A stretch of 64,000 nt of DNA from Sphaerulina vaccinii (taxonomy: Eukaryota > Ascomycota > Dothideomycetes > Mycosphaerellales > Mycosphaerellaceae). The DNA is taken from positions 248,001 to 312,000 of the forward strand of contig JAKUDP010000010.1 in NCBI GenBank assembly GCA_022570795.1. The letters are read 5' to 3'. This document shows, piece after piece, positions 52,498 to 64,000 of this stretch. Every line of letters begins with the position of its first letter. Within the stretch, counting starts at the first letter, position 1. Made by a program: the position numbers and the translations under genes. The notes beneath the pieces were generated by a model. That model searched no databases, was not told the DNA's origin, and saw only the letters and a list, made by a program, of their open reading frames with translations.

Positions 52498-53735
52498 GAT
52501 CGTTGCGATGGGTCCAGATGGGAATTTCGCCACTTCAATGTGTGCTGCGCGCTTGTGTGGTAATACCAAGAGATGTATGGAAGCCGTTAGTTGTATGTGC
52601 TTTGTCGGAGGCAGCGAGGTGGTTATGTTGCCTTATACCAGAGTCAGAACCGTGAGCACCTGGATTAAAGCTTGAGGTGACCGGGGAAAATGAGTGTCCA
52701 GGCGCTGACTTCGATATCTGTGAGTTGTCTGAGTGTGTTTGCAGTCTCGTAGGGTTAGAATAGCAAGCACAAGGTAGTGACAGATCCTGGTCGTCTTCGA
52801 ACTTATTCACCAACAACTCCTTGTCTATGTGTATAGCTCTGAAATCATGTCTTCACGTCCATTTTAAGAACAGTCGGTTGTCCTGTATTTTTCAGCGTCC
52901 AAGCTACGTCTTGCCATGAGCCACGCCACTTCTCAGTTCTTCACCTCATCTAGCGTAGACGGCGCAAACGTTGGCTTGATCTCTCATGCTGATCGTGTTC
53001 TAGCCTGGCATTAGAGCCTCCAAGTGTCCCGTGAAACCTTGCCATACTCGGAGAAGATAGATATTTCTCGCCTTTTATAGGACTATGCATATCTAGTTGC
53101 AGCTGCGGCATTCCGCAGAACTTGTTCTTCCGCTTGCTCGATCGCTCGTCTTGATCATGGCTGTGAGCGTCGAAGCGGTGTCTTTACAGGCACTGTGCGA
53201 ATGCCTGAGCAAGCTTGTTGATTGTCCATCCGCTGTCGTCAGTTTACACCAGCTATAGCCAATAGGCATAACAGCGGACAGGAACAAACAGTGGGCATAC
53301 CGTTCTTCAGTGGCTAGTCACGCAACGTGTACCAATTAAACTGCCAGATACTCATGCAGGTATATGCACGTCTTGAGAAGCCGAAGTTCCGGCAGCGGTA
53401 GCGTCATTACGCTAGACTGAAGAGCGTGCGTGCTGGGGACGGAATGTCAGACTATGTCGAATCGAGCTTTTGATGCACTACAATCTACTCAGTATACATT
53501 ACCATCTCCGCTCTCTAATACACATCTCCATTGCACACTTCCTGCTGGGCCAAAGTCTGTTGAAGTCCAATCGGTGACAATCATGCTGCTTGACAATCGC
53601 TATGCTTGTGACAAAGTATGTTGTCCAGTTCTGCTGGCAACCAACATGTGTCCAATTCGTAACATGTCCAGATGATTGGGCGCGCACAATCCAATCGAGT
53701 CCCGGATACTCGTCTGAGTCCTAGATACTCAAGAT
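52498..53735. other. 1.2 kb intergenic region
   Basis: No gene is seen. It includes the promoter of the NCS2 transporter and the 3' region of the kinase gene. Confidence 0.5.
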
Positions 53736-56700
53736 CTAGACAGAGTGAGGTCCTTCAACAACCTCACAGAGAGCCTTCCACTTGTCACCATCTTCAACAA
53801 GCCAGTTGCGACTCCTCATCACGCCATCAACAACATCGATGACCTGGCGAAAACCGGAGACAGCGCCTTTGACTTGCACAAATCGAGCAATGGATAGACC
53901 TGCTCTGCGGCCTTCCTCCAGCACTATGAATAGCTCGATTCGGAAAGTGACGGGTTTGATGTCCAGAGTGTTGGACTTATCGACTCGTGCAGAGATAGAA
54001 TTGCTCTCGCGAGAGTACTGTAAGTCGCAAACTCCGTGACGCTGCCACTCCTTGAAAAGCATCACGAGTTCTTGTCGAGCTCGTCCTCGTGGGAGCTCGA
54101 AGCACAGAACGTGAGTTGCTGGCTTGATGTGGAAGAAGCGTGCGAACCATGAGCGTTCTGGAGCAGCTGAGGGTGGATTATCGTTGCTGAAAGGCGCCGG
54201 AGACGTCGACGAAAACAAGGAGTCCAGGGATGCATTCGTGAGCATTGTGGTATCTGCGATAATGTTTAGCACATGTTCATGCCCAAGGGCGTCATTCATT
54301 CTGGACGTACCCAGCCCTGTTACGTTAGTATTATCGATACCCTTCTCACGGCCGATCTTGCTGAGCCACTTGGAAAGACCATTCTTGCGGCTTGCAGAAC
54401 GGGCCTTGCGCATATGGTCCTCGTTCGACTGGGCAGGCAGCATCGGGCTTCCAACATTGGCGGTATGCTGGGCTGGCATTGATGAATTGCGGCGATCATC
54501 TTCCAAATCCACCAGTGTCTGTCCATTGAGCGTGTCATCATCTTTCCTGGTCCTACCAAACCATCCAGATCGCTTCTTGCGTACCAACGTAGGCGTGCCC
54601 AATGCACTGTTCTCATCGATAGACATCAAGCCAGACGTATCCATATTCTTCATCCTGCGCTGCAAACTGTCCACGGAAGCCTTTGTTGCAGGCCTGCGCG
54701 ACGAGTCATGAGATGCTGGACTGCCGTTGTTCCGCTTGCGGACATTGAGAGGTGCCACCGATCCAGGTGAAGTGGGAGGCACAACTCGAATAGTCTTGTC
54801 TTCAGGCTTCCGGTCCTTGGTGACTGGCGCTGTCGCACTACGATGCCAATTGGTGCCTTCCCTGCTGCTCCGCTGATCACTGCCCTCTTCAGATATGATG
54901 GGAAGAAAACCGTACGGGTCTGACTGCTTGGTAGTCTCTGGAGCAGACACGGCCCGCCTCTCTGGCGTTGAGCCCGTAGCTGGCAGTATGTTGTCCAAAG
55001 CTCGCATGACCTCCGCGAACTTGGCAGTGTTGTTATCATCGCCATTCGACGTGTAGGCCGCGATCTTCGATCTAGCGTCCGCGAGTGTCTTGGATAAGCC
55101 TGAGTTCGGGGTATCCTTGGGGAGCTCAGGGAGTGGACGTCGCGCCGGCTTGGTAGTCGATGGAAACTCTGGACTGGCGGAGGGCTTTGTGGTGACGGAG
55201 GATGGTGGCGTGTCGTATGGTGACGGTTTATCAGTCGATGAAGAACGAGCAGTCGTGTTTGAGCCCAATGAGTCTCTAAAGAATGCTTCCTCGCACGCCT
55301 TTTCCAACTCAGCGCTATGCTTGCGAATGTCATTACGCATGTAATGCCCTGGTGTGTCGGGCTTTCTAACCTTGATACGTGGGGTTTCTAATTTCGTCGT
55401 TGTAGCTCGCTCCTTGCGAGATTTGACGGGCTGGTCGAAATGAGCTATCGGGCTGGAGTTAGCAATCTGCTTTTCTCTCGCACCCAATCTTGCATGATGC
55501 TCGCGAAGATGTGAAGGTAAGCTAGGCGTTGGTGGCATAGACCCCTCAGTCGAGGTTTGAGCCGTGAGAGCGCTGGCCGTGGAGACGCGACGAATATGGC
55601 CAAAGCTGACGCCACGCCTGTGTACATCAGAAGGTCGCATCGTGGGCATGACCGGTGGACTGCTGGGCAACAATGAGCCAGCCATGGAGTGGCGAGACAT
55701 CGAAGATCGTTGCAGCGATGATCGACTCCTGCCTGAGCGTGTTAGGCTTGACGATGTAGTTGACTTTCGGCGATGAGCGTGCTTGAGCGTCTCAATGCGA
55801 GTGGAATTTGGGTGGCGCAAGTTGCGACCAAGACTTCCCTTTCGTGTGCTGGTGGTGCCGTTGCGGTGCACTCTCACGTTGATGTACTCTCCCTGGGCGT
55901 TGATAAGGGGATCTCGAGAAGCTCGATAAGGGTCGTAACTGCTTTCTGATGGCGGTGGTGCAGCGAAGCTGGAGCTTGGGCGTAGATGCTCGTCATTCAT
56001 AATGGAGTACTGTGACTGAGAGCGTTGCGCGCTGCTGGGCATTGGAGGAGCATCCTCATTTGGTGGGCGGCTGTGGTGATAGTCGCTGGCTGAGTAGCTG
56101 ATGTCGTCGGCTCCTCCTTCATAGCTCTCCAAAGTCTCCTCTTTGTGCTTGAGCAGGGCTGCATAGAACAGCTTCTCCTGATTGAGCTCGTTCTTGTCAA
56201 GGAGTTTTGAAATCAAGCTCTGTTCTGTTTCGCTGTGCCAGAGAGTGCGCATGTTGCTCAGGATCTCCCGATCAATGTCTTGAATACGCTTGACTCTCCA
56301 CTCGTCAATGCTGGGCGCCTTTCCCACCGCGGCCTCCTTGGTTCCATGCTTGCCCTCGAAGCCGAACTCGCGATCGAATTTGTGCAAGAAGGGATGGTCC
56401 CAAACTTCGTCCATGGTCAAACGGTGCTTGGGATTCGGCACGAATATGCGTTGAAGCAGGTCCTTTGCCTCGTAGCTCATGCCCTCTGGAAAGCTATATC
56501 TTGCAGCTGTGATGTCTCTGAAAAGTGAACGGATATCGTTATGGCGGTCGTAGTTGAAAGGAGTGGTGCCAGTGAGCATGACATATAAAATGACGCCGCA
56601 GCTCCAAACATCTGCTTGGGTTCCGTCGTACGGCTTGCTGCTGACCACTTCAGGAGCAGCATAGTGCGGACTACCACAAGGAGTGCTCAGAAATCGACCT

Positions 56701-57606
56701 CTGGGCTGTAGTGCAGCCATACCAAAGTCGATGAGCTTCACGCCCAGAGTATCGCGGTCAAGCAGAATGTTCTCCGGCTTCAGATCTCGGTGGCAAATCA
56801 GCAGTCTGTGACAATAGAGCAGAGCTGACACGATTTGGCGGAAGATGAACGCCGACTCGTCCTCGGGCAGACCCTTCATCTCATCGACATAGTGGAACAG
56901 CTCGCCGCCCTCAACGTACTCCATGATGAGGTACCTGCACTTTATATCAGTATGAGCGTATGATTGGTGTTTAGTGCATTACTCACAGTTCGTTCCTGTT
57001 CTCCCACACATCGTACAGCTGTACGATGTTAGGATGCTCAAGAAGTTTCATGACAGCGATTTCGCGTTCGAGGCCATAGGGAATAGGCTTGTACCCAGAA
57101 GCGGAGAAGCCGGGCGACATCTTCGTGCTCTCGATCAGGTTGGCCAGGCTCTGAGCGCGTGTGCTCTCTGCAACAGACCTTGTGATGATTTTGACAGCGC
57201 CATACTGGTCTTTGTACCTGTGTCGAACGACGCGTACCCGCGAGCAGCCTCCTTTTCCAATTGTCTTTCCCAGCTGCCAATGTCCAATGTATGTCTTGCG
57301 TCTGATGCTAGATGCTGTCGTCGAGGTGGTGGAAATTGCAGAGTTGCGCTTGGAGTCGCGGGCATCGTCGCCAGTGATCCGCGAGATGTGCTTGTTCTCT
57401 GGCGACACTGGGTACTCGTTGTTTCGAACCGTGAGATTGCCATTGGGCTCCAGAGACTCATTGTGTGGCAGGCTCGAAGATGTCTCGCCCTTGGCATGCT
57501 TGAGCTTGATATGGCGCTGCGAGAGTGGTGGGGTGTTGACTCGATTTTTCAACTCAAGTAGAGGCCGTCTCGCCGCGTGGCGATTGGCTCGATATCGTTC
57601 AGCCAT
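53736..57606 (-). CDS. Gin4/Hsl1/Cdr2 (Nim1-related) protein kinase
   Basis: Exons are 57606-56987 and 56934-53736, giving 1272 residues; the 52-nt intron joins ENRNEL to YLIMEYVEGG. The kinase domain spans about residues 110-370: glycine loop GKGGCSRVRV, the extended loop before the C-helix that is typical of this family, HRD at 255-257 in CHRDLKPENILL, DFG at 276-278, and SPHYAAPEVV. A long Ser/Pro-rich regulatory region follows. The last 110 residues (HIKPATHVLCFELPRGRARQ ... ISARVDKSNTLDIKPVTFRIEL) form a KA1-like membrane-binding domain. In yeasts these kinases sit with septins at the bud neck or cell middle and inhibit Wee1/Swe1 to time mitosis. In hyphae a septation or morphogenesis role is likely. 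Confidence 0.93.
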
Positions 57607-58340
57607 GGGGCAGTTGTGATGCCTTTCAGTGCAGACGCGTGCATGTACAATGTGTTGCTCGTCCAGAAGAAATCCTGTTGTGTATGTATTTTTCGATGTG
57701 GTTCTGAATGTTATCGGTGCTGTTCGCCCTCTACCCAAGTCGCTCCAGTCGATTCGAGCTGGCCTTGACTCGGTGGGCACTCGCGCGCGTGGTAGTCGCT
57801 GTCAATGAATATGATGCTGTCGGACGGCGAACATCCAAGAGGTGGCGACGCGGGAACGAAAGGACGGCTGCTGGCGTTGCCAACGCGAATCCTGTTTGCT
57901 GTGGATGTACTGCAGAGCAACAGAGCAGACCGACTCCCTCGACAGCGCCAGTTGCGATAAGAACGAGTGTGATGGTGCTGCTGCGCAAGAAAGAGTGTAT
58001 GCGGTCAGTGTGGCAGCGACATCCCCGGCCTGCGTATCCCGCCTGCTGCTCGCTGTTGGTGAAGAGTGAGGAAGCGAAAGTGAAGGAGGTGATGGTGTGA
58101 GGCACGCGATCGATTGCAGCTTCACGCTCCTTGTGGGTGGTTAGTCAGTCGTGCCCGGAATGGCGGCGGAATGAGGGGATGTTTTTCGAGATGGTTTGCT
58201 TGGAATGTGTTTACCTGAGCTTGTTAGTTGTGGCAACGCTCCGCGCATGAAACACGCATTACGAAGCACTTTCAGTTCAATACTCGCTTCTTCACGCTCG
58301 CGAACTTCACGACGTTCGACTTCATCATCGCCGCATCAAG
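57607..58340. promoter_or_regulatory. Upstream region of the Nim1-related kinase gene
   Basis: The kinase frame stays open upstream of 57606 to a GTG at 57780, but there is no ATG. The remainder shows short frames only. It probably holds the kinase promoter and leader. Confidence 0.45.
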
Positions 58341-58982
58341 GTGTCCTTCACAACACCTCTCGACTATACTGGGGACCTGTTCCAGTCTTCTGATGGCCAC
58401 CAACGCACACCTACCTGGACTCCTCCCGTCCGGAATGCGAGCAGTTCCACATCTGCGCTCAACGGTATGCTAATGCCCTCTAGCCACCACTTCGACAGCG
58501 GAGCACCGGTTGTGGTCCATATCGTGCGTAGCCTCTGACCTCCACCTCGAGCTCTCCGAAGCTTCATCACTTGTGCTCCCATTGCTCTTCATATGCGACC
58601 AATATTGCCGCATGGTGGTTCCAATCTCTTCGAGGACCATCTTCCTGCTATTGCACAGTGAGTATCGCGGCCATGGCAGTCGACGCGTCAGTCGACATGA
58701 AGCCACGCGAGCTGATGAAGTTCCCGTGATCACATCCCACCCGAGGCTGGATATGCTGTGTCTTGTACTCTTCAGACCTGTCGATCGCGTGAGAGGAAAT
58801 GGCAAGCGCACTCCTCCGGTCGAGATCGTGGTCACACTCAGGTCAACAAGATCAAACGCGGACGCCCCCACACAAAGCAGACGCACCTCACGCCTCGTCC
58901 TGCAAACGTCCGTTTGCGCGAGACACTACAGCCGCCATGGATCAGCGTACCTGGATGCCGGCTTCTTCTTGAACGCCTCTGA
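58341..58982 (+). CDS. Possible zinc-finger (GATA-like) gene fragment
   Basis: Three exon-like blocks can be joined: 58341-58523 (LDYTGDLFQSSDGHQRTPTW ..., protein-like), 58562-58657 (LCSHCSSYATNIAAWWFQSL, RGPSSCYCT) and 58776-58982 (TCRSRERKW ..., KIKRGRPHTK). Joined, they give two CxxC pairs (CSHC and CTTC) around an aromatic/RGP segment, loosely like a GATA finger, followed by an AT-hook-like KRGRP. Problems: the first intron would be only 38 nt, the finger spacing (22 residues) is longer than in GATA factors, and no ATG precedes the first block (the first in-frame one is 58467). It may be incomplete, a pseudogene or chance. Confidence 0.3.
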
Positions 58983-59752
58983 TGCTTTTGTGCTTGGTCC
59001 CGACGCTATGGTCGTTCACGCAGGTCGCCGCAGATCTATGCAAGCTTATATGTACCACAGTCAATTCGGTCTTGTCCTCTGTTATTAAATGCTACACGAC
59101 GGAGCAGTTAGATTCGTGAGCAATGAGACGAGTTGTAAGCGTACGACATTCGACGAAGAAGGAAGTCACACTGCACGTTTCACGTTTCAAAGCCCACGGG
59201 CCTCTAGCAGGCCCAACTCCTCAATTTCCCGGATCAATCACGTGTACTGCGGCTTTGCTCGGTTTCGATCTATTGCAGAAGACGGAAAATGACAGCCGGG
59301 AGAAGGAAGATGAAATTTATCTAATGTACCGTTTGTGATGACATTATTGATAGATCTGGGATGCTGTTGGGATGCTGTTCCAGCTGCTTTGCGCGATAAC
59401 AAGATGATTGTTCAGGGAGCACAGACAATGCCTCCTGAGTAACCTTCCCGCCTTCTATCCAAAGTGCAATCATGCACACGTCCTGTTCCATTGAGCTCTG
59501 CCGCCATGCTGCTGCTGCCGATCATGTCGTTCCGTCAATCCCCAAAGACAAGCAAGGCGCCGATCCTCCTGTAGACTGCTGGCCATATACCATTAATAAC
59601 GCCATGCTTGCTGTCCTGTTCATGCCCCTGCACCAAACTTGGTGCTTCCCCTGGTTTTGTGGCGTTCCATCGTGACAAAATGATAACGTGTTCGTACAAT
59701 GCTCGGAAGGGTATCGTCAAAAAGAAAACTCGCTCAAATGACATGTCGCTGG
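58983..59752. other. Intergenic region
   Basis: No gene is seen between the possible finger gene and the 3' end of the C2H2 factor. Confidence 0.5.
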
Positions 59753-60964
59753 CTATGTTGCAGACTGGACAGGGCTCTCGCTCTTCGGTGATAATGATCC
59801 ACCGTCAAGCTCCTTCACGTCTGCTGTTGCGCCTGCTTTGCCGCAGCCTTTGACAAGGACGTGTCTCTGTAGTAGGATTAGCTGATGCTCGGGTAAGTGA
59901 AAGAGACAGGCGAATGAGCGTACCTTGAGGGCATCCTTGCGTGAGAAGGACTTATCGCAATGTCCACATGGGAATGGCTTGACAGCCAGATGAATTCGCT
60001 TGTGTCGCTTCAAATCGTGATTTCTGTTAAAGCTCTGAGGGCACTGGTCGCATCGGAAGGGTCTGTCGTGTTGTGGGTTGGGTTGTTGATGCCCATACAT
60101 GTGATGCATCTGAGCAGCGTGGCCGCTGTTGAAGTGTGGAATCATGCCAGCGGGCACGCCGCCCATGGAATGGCCTGAGAGGACTGCTGCACCTCCCATA
60201 CCAGGATAGCTGTGTGGGCGATACTGTTGGCCGTACTGTGACTGTGACTGATGGAGAGGCGGTACTGGGCCTTGCTGATTGACTGGCGACATCTTGCTGA
60301 GGCCGCCGCCACTCATTGGGCTCTGCGCGACTGGCGACGGTCCTGTCGAGTAAGATTGCTGCGAGTAGTAGGAAGTCGTAGGCGTTGGTGGAGGGCGCGC
60401 GAACGAATCTTGTGAGTGCACTGGCGATGCCTGTGTGACTGGAGCTGACATGGAGCTGTAGTGTTGTTGTGGCGCAGGCACCGTTGATTGGGACAATCCA
60501 ATGCTAGAGCTGGGATAGTGGTGCATATCGTTGTAAGACGGCGGTGGAAGTGCTTCGCTTGCAGTGGGCGAATTGCTACCTCGGATGATAGAGTTGAGTG
60601 ACGGTGAGAACAAGCTTCGCGTTCCCTGGTAAGACGACTGTTGAGCTGTTCCTGATGGCTGATATCCGTAAGGCGTGTTGCTGGATGGTGGAGGCCACAT
60701 GCCACTGTTGTTGTTGGGTGTATACGACTGTACACCACCGTTGCTCTGAGGTACACTCGTAGCTGGGCTGATGCCGTCAGCAGAGCCGTTGCTTGGTGGT
60801 GTCAAGAGGTTGCCAACGCTAGTCAGAGTGGTCGCTGGAGACTGCTGGGTGTTGTTCATGTGTGAGTAGCCGGTGTGGTACTTCTGAGTGAGTGGTGGCG
60901 GTGGTAGCTCAAAAGCTGGAAGGTGTGAAGCGTTTGGCCTCCGAGCGGTAAAGCTAGTTGCCAT
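59753..60964 (-). CDS. C2H2 zinc-finger transcription factor
   Basis: Exons are 60964-59924 and 59866-59753, giving 384 residues from MATSFTARRPNASHLPAFEL. The 57-nt intron is in frame without stops, and its removal joins SRKDALK to RHVLVKGCGK. Two fingers close to the C terminus read CDQCPQSFNRNHDLKRHKRIH (written as C-x2-C-x12-H-x3-H) and CGHCDKSFSRKDALKRHVLV ending in Cys. The long N-terminal part is Pro/Ser/Gln/Asn/Tyr-rich and probably an activation region. The frame is open upstream to 61156 without an ATG (an earlier in-frame ATG is 60985). It is a nuclear sequence-specific regulator; the pathway is unknown. I could not place it with certainty among the known Aspergillus regulators. 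Confidence 0.85.
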   Translation of the reverse strand: MATSFTARRPNASHLPAFELPPPPLTQKYHTGYSHMNNTQQSPATTLTSVGNLLTPPSNGSADGISPATSVPQSNGGVQSYTPNNNSGMWPPPSSNTPYGYQPSGTAQQSSYQGTRSLFSPSLNSIIRGSNSPTASEALPPPSYNDMHHYPSSSIGLSQSTVPAPQQHYSSMSAPVTQASPVHSQDSFARPPPTPTTSYYSQQSYSTGPSPVAQSPMSGGGLSKMSPVNQQGPVPPLHQSQSQYGQQYRPHSYPGMGGAAVLSGHSMGGVPAGMIPHFNSGHAAQMHHMYGHQQPNPQHDRPFRCDQCPQSFNRNHDLKRHKRIHLAVKPFPCGHCDKSFSRKDALKVRSFACLFHLPEHQLILLQRHVLVKGCGKAGATADVKELDGGSLSPKSESPVQSAT

Positions 60965-63900
60965 ATGGTCCTGTCCAGGTCCCATTGAAGGAGGGAAAGC
61001 TACTGCTGCAGCCACGTTTGCGGTTTGTTGATCAGGGAAGCCGAATGGCTGGTTGTAGTCAGCTGGCGGAGTGGGAAGCGGCTGAACGAATGATGAAGCG
61101 TAAGATGTCTTTGCGTCCTGCCAGGAGGCACCCGGTGGAGTATGAACGAAAGCCACGAAGGGTGGTTGCTGCGACGGCTTTTACGTCGAGTCGAGTGTGG
61201 TGTTGGTTGGAGTCTGCTATAGATTGATGGACGATCTGGTTGATGCTGCAGGATCCGAGTAGCTGGGTACGAGCAGGCTTTGTACTCAAGCCAGAGAGAC
61301 CGACGAAGTGGAAGAGAACGCCTTGGGCAACGGGTAGGGAGGCTCGAGCTGGGGGCGATTGCGTGCCGATTCGGTTGCTCGTGACGCAGCTGTATGCACG
61401 AAGTTCTCAATGTCGCCTAGACGAGGTTTTCGAGGGCGTTCGGCGTTACCCAGTCCAAGACCTGGGAAATTGGGCTTACAGTGGTGATAGATTGTACTAT
61501 CGGAGCGCCTCGTCGCCCACGAACCGGGAAGGCGAGATCTGAAGTGACCCGAAAGTGTGGTCGTGCAGATGTTGCGTTACACCCTGGTGGTACAAGGGTG
61601 GACTGCGACTGGTATTATTCCGGGGCTTTGTGGTTGTTAATCCCCGAGCGTCTCCAGCGAAGCGCGAACCTAGGATGGTCGATGGGTGTATGCTCGCACA
61701 GGGGACTCAAGCTGTAACGCTGGGAGCGAAAGGGCGGACGATGCTGGTGTGTGTCGTTGTTATTTCGAGATCCAGTTGGGCAGAGTTGCAAGGCTGCGGT
61801 CGATCCACCTTTGTGAGGTCGGATTGTCGAGTAGCAGGCGCGAAAGGCCACGAGGTGAAGTCAGCTTCAAGTCGGCAGGCCCTTTGATGTGGGCGTGGCG
61901 ATCCTTTGTTTAGAGTGCTTTGGCGCACGGAGGGCGAGACCGTGTGGAAGCCTCCGTTCTGCGGGCGTCGATGTATATGTACGGGAAGCAGCTAGTAGGA
62001 AGAGGAGAAGCTAGCGCGGCTGGGAGCATCTGCGTTGAAGATCCAGGCTTTGCATGGGTCGAGTTTCTCTCCAGACTGCGCAGTGACCACTCATCATTAC
62101 AGGCCGCTCCCGCGTCCGAAGCAAGTCAAGACTGGCGAGCGATGGTCAAAGACACAGAGAAACGGGGCCGACGGCGCGTGCGTGAGACGATGGACGAATG
62201 GCCGACTCGTGAGCCAACAGTAGCAATAGTAGCGCTGCTAGCAACGCATTGGAACAACAAGCGAGTTGATGCCAATCCCAGCGTTTCGGTGAGTGAAGAC
62301 ACGTCCAAACCCACCTCTTCTGGTCGTCTTCTGCCCTGCGACGACCGGCATTGCTAGTCACAGCCAGCCACTATTTGGAACCCGCTGGCCGTCTGCTGTC
62401 CTGTTCTGGAAATGAGGGAGCATCAGAGGTGCTTTGTTAGCGAAATGTGCTTTGTTGTTTCCTGTCCCGCGCAGTGCCAGCGGCTCTCACGCGCATCCCT
62501 GCTCCCTTGCTCGCTCCCGAGGCGATTATTGGGCAGCATTTAGTCTTTCGTCTCAGATGGCCTAGTCCATGCGTTCCGAGCTTCTGGCTCGTCTTTTGGA
62601 GCGGGCCAAGGGTTCAGCTTCTTCGCGAGACCTTAGCACCATGCACACTCGATCCGACCGGGAGGCATCATCACCTCATCGTCAGCACCACCAGAGAGCG
62701 CCTACCGAGTGCTAGCTGCTGCCACCAGGAACAATGCATTGCGCGATTCCAGGACCTCCGTAGTCTGCACCCAAAAGAGTGCGCGCACAGAAAAGGTCGG
62801 CAAGTATGCAATCTGCGATCCTATCATCACCTGAAATCTCGCCATCGGCAAGCGAGGCTCTGCATCGTGACTGAGTCGAGACCAATGATGACGGCGAGCG
62901 TGCGCTGAATTGATCGAGCCGCAGTCCTTTGCCAATGGATTGGCGGCTGCTTTGCACACCTCTCGTTGTGAGAGCTTCTCGTCGTCAAGCCCTGGGTTAC
63001 GCGCTCGACTCCATCGCTGTGCCTCATCTCGCGTGCCAAAGCATCTGCGATCACAGCAGCAAGGCTGCGGCAAAGAAGCAGGGGGTATCGAGTTGGGACT
63101 CAGACAGCAGCGGCGCTACAAAGATAGACTCACGGCAGGCGTCCCGGATCAGCGTAGCTTGAGATTGAGGCGCTTCTCGGAGCTCCTTGGTCACGATGCC
63201 ACGTGAGATTTCTGCACCAGCAAGCGTTTCCTGTGCAGTCTGTTCGAAGAGTGCATCATCAGCGAATCATGTGTGACTCGATCGCCTGCGTCTTCGACGC
63301 TCTGCGCTGGATCGGGCTCTGGTCAGGCCACCGTGAAACGCAAATCAGAGACAGTTTGTTTACGAGTGCTTCGGGGGCACTTCGCGGAAGGAAGCAAGCT
63401 GTTCTTTTTCGCATCCGATTTTTTAAGAGCTCTGGCTTGTTCCTGCAAGAGAACCAGCAACAAGGCTTATGGAGATCATGAGCATCCATGTCATGGCGCA
63501 CGAAGCGAGGGCACCAAGCCGCGGCTGTGGCTGCTAGCAGCCGTTGTCGGGTCTCCTCCCAGACGCTGTGGCTGCTCGTACATTGCTTCGTCGCACCAGC
63601 GAACTGTCAAGACTGCTGTACTCCAGCATGAAGCCGCTGCTGGGAGCCCATCAACCAAGAATGTTCTCCCAGCGGCCTGCCTAACCTTTCCTCGTCGCGC
63701 ACTCTACAGTTTGGACACATGAAAGGTCAAAATTTGAAGGATTCGCTAGCTTGGCTCTTCGAGTACAGCATGCTCATCGCTCCAATCAAAAGCTCCAGTA
63801 AGCGAGAAGCAGCTGTAATCAGAACTGCTCGGGGGGCGCACGACTCGGTCCGGGCTGCCTACTCCCTGCTACCGCTCTAGCGCCAGCATCTTTGTTTTAC

Positions 63901-64000
63901 GCCTTTCCCGCTCTGGAGAGTCGTCTGCTGTACGGGGTTTGCGGGTCTCTGGTCCGCGGCGATACTCCACTGTGAAGCGCGAGAAGCTCTATGCGAGTCT
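60965..64000. promoter_or_regulatory. Long upstream non-coding region of C2H2 factor
   Basis: Three kilobases to the window end contain no convincing gene. Protein-like sequence continues in the C2H2 frame to about 61156 (ADYNQPFGFPDQQ, AFVHTPPGASWQD), but no ATG exists on that strand for several hundred bases above it. Translation may therefore start through an upstream exon or at 60985/60964. Frames at 61920-62357, 62447-62908 and 63273-63722 lack any motif. A long leader and promoter would fit a regulatory gene. Confidence 0.45.

Noticed and set aside
61920..62357. 145-codon plus-strand frame near the right end
   Set aside because: Composition is not protein-like, it has no motif and it lies in the likely promoter of the C2H2 factor.

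Overview
The window is nuclear DNA of a filamentous ascomycete (Pezizomycotina). Dothideomycetes is my best guess, from the gene content and the short introns, but nothing in the sequence fixes the order. The evidence is intron-containing protein genes (mostly 48-64 nt introns with GTRNGT donors, CTRAY branch sites and AG acceptors), fungal-only families (Zn2Cys6 cluster, Gin4/Hsl1-type kinase, NCS2 purine transporter), and an AT-rich tract at the left end with the C-to-T mutation pattern of RIP (repeat-induced point mutation). Exon borders were assigned by eye from splice signals and protein continuity. Stated coding starts are the first ATG that fits the protein.

Layout. 1-2160: AT-rich, RIP-degraded transposon DNA; minus-strand remains of a PIF/Harbinger-type DDE transposase are still readable at about 841-1345. 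2.9-12.8 kb: a septin-like GTPase with a C-terminal membrane segment, then an MFS transporter, a glycosyltransferase and a 2-oxoglutarate/Fe(II) oxygenase in tandem (possibly a small tailoring cluster), then a convergent HerA-like ATPase. 12.8-19.7 kb: sparse, with a membrane-anchored disordered protein, a small secreted Gly/Asn-repeat protein and an acetyltransferase-like hypothetical protein. 19.9-31.7 kb: an NTF2-like protein, an FAD monooxygenase, F-actin capping protein alpha, two conserved nuclear-looking proteins, an Lsb5-like VHS/GAT protein and a 42-residue cysteine-rich, metallothionein-like protein. 32-48.3 kb: a large coiled-coil protein, a TAPT1/Emp65 ER membrane protein, an amino-acid/choline/GABA-type permease, a large secreted glycoprotein, the Sub2/UAP56 RNA helicase diverging from an Rpr2/Rpp21 RNase P subunit, and a short Zn2Cys6 protein. 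48.3-50.6 kb has no recognisable gene. 50.6-64 kb: an NCS2 purine-type transporter, a Gin4/Hsl1/Cdr2 kinase, a possible zinc-finger gene fragment and a C2H2 transcription factor with about 3 kb of non-coding DNA upstream of it.

Most genes are unrelated housekeeping or regulatory loci, many in divergent pairs with 300-450 bp shared promoters (coiled-coil/TAPT1, sub2/rpr2, 566-aa protein/lsb5). I saw no tRNA, rRNA, CRISPR array or secondary-metabolite backbone gene. The points most worth following up are a purine-type transporter whose substrate-contacting glutamine position is glycine, the tiny cysteine-rich protein, the HerA-like ATPase, the septin-like GTPase with a membrane tail, and the readable RIP-killed transposase.
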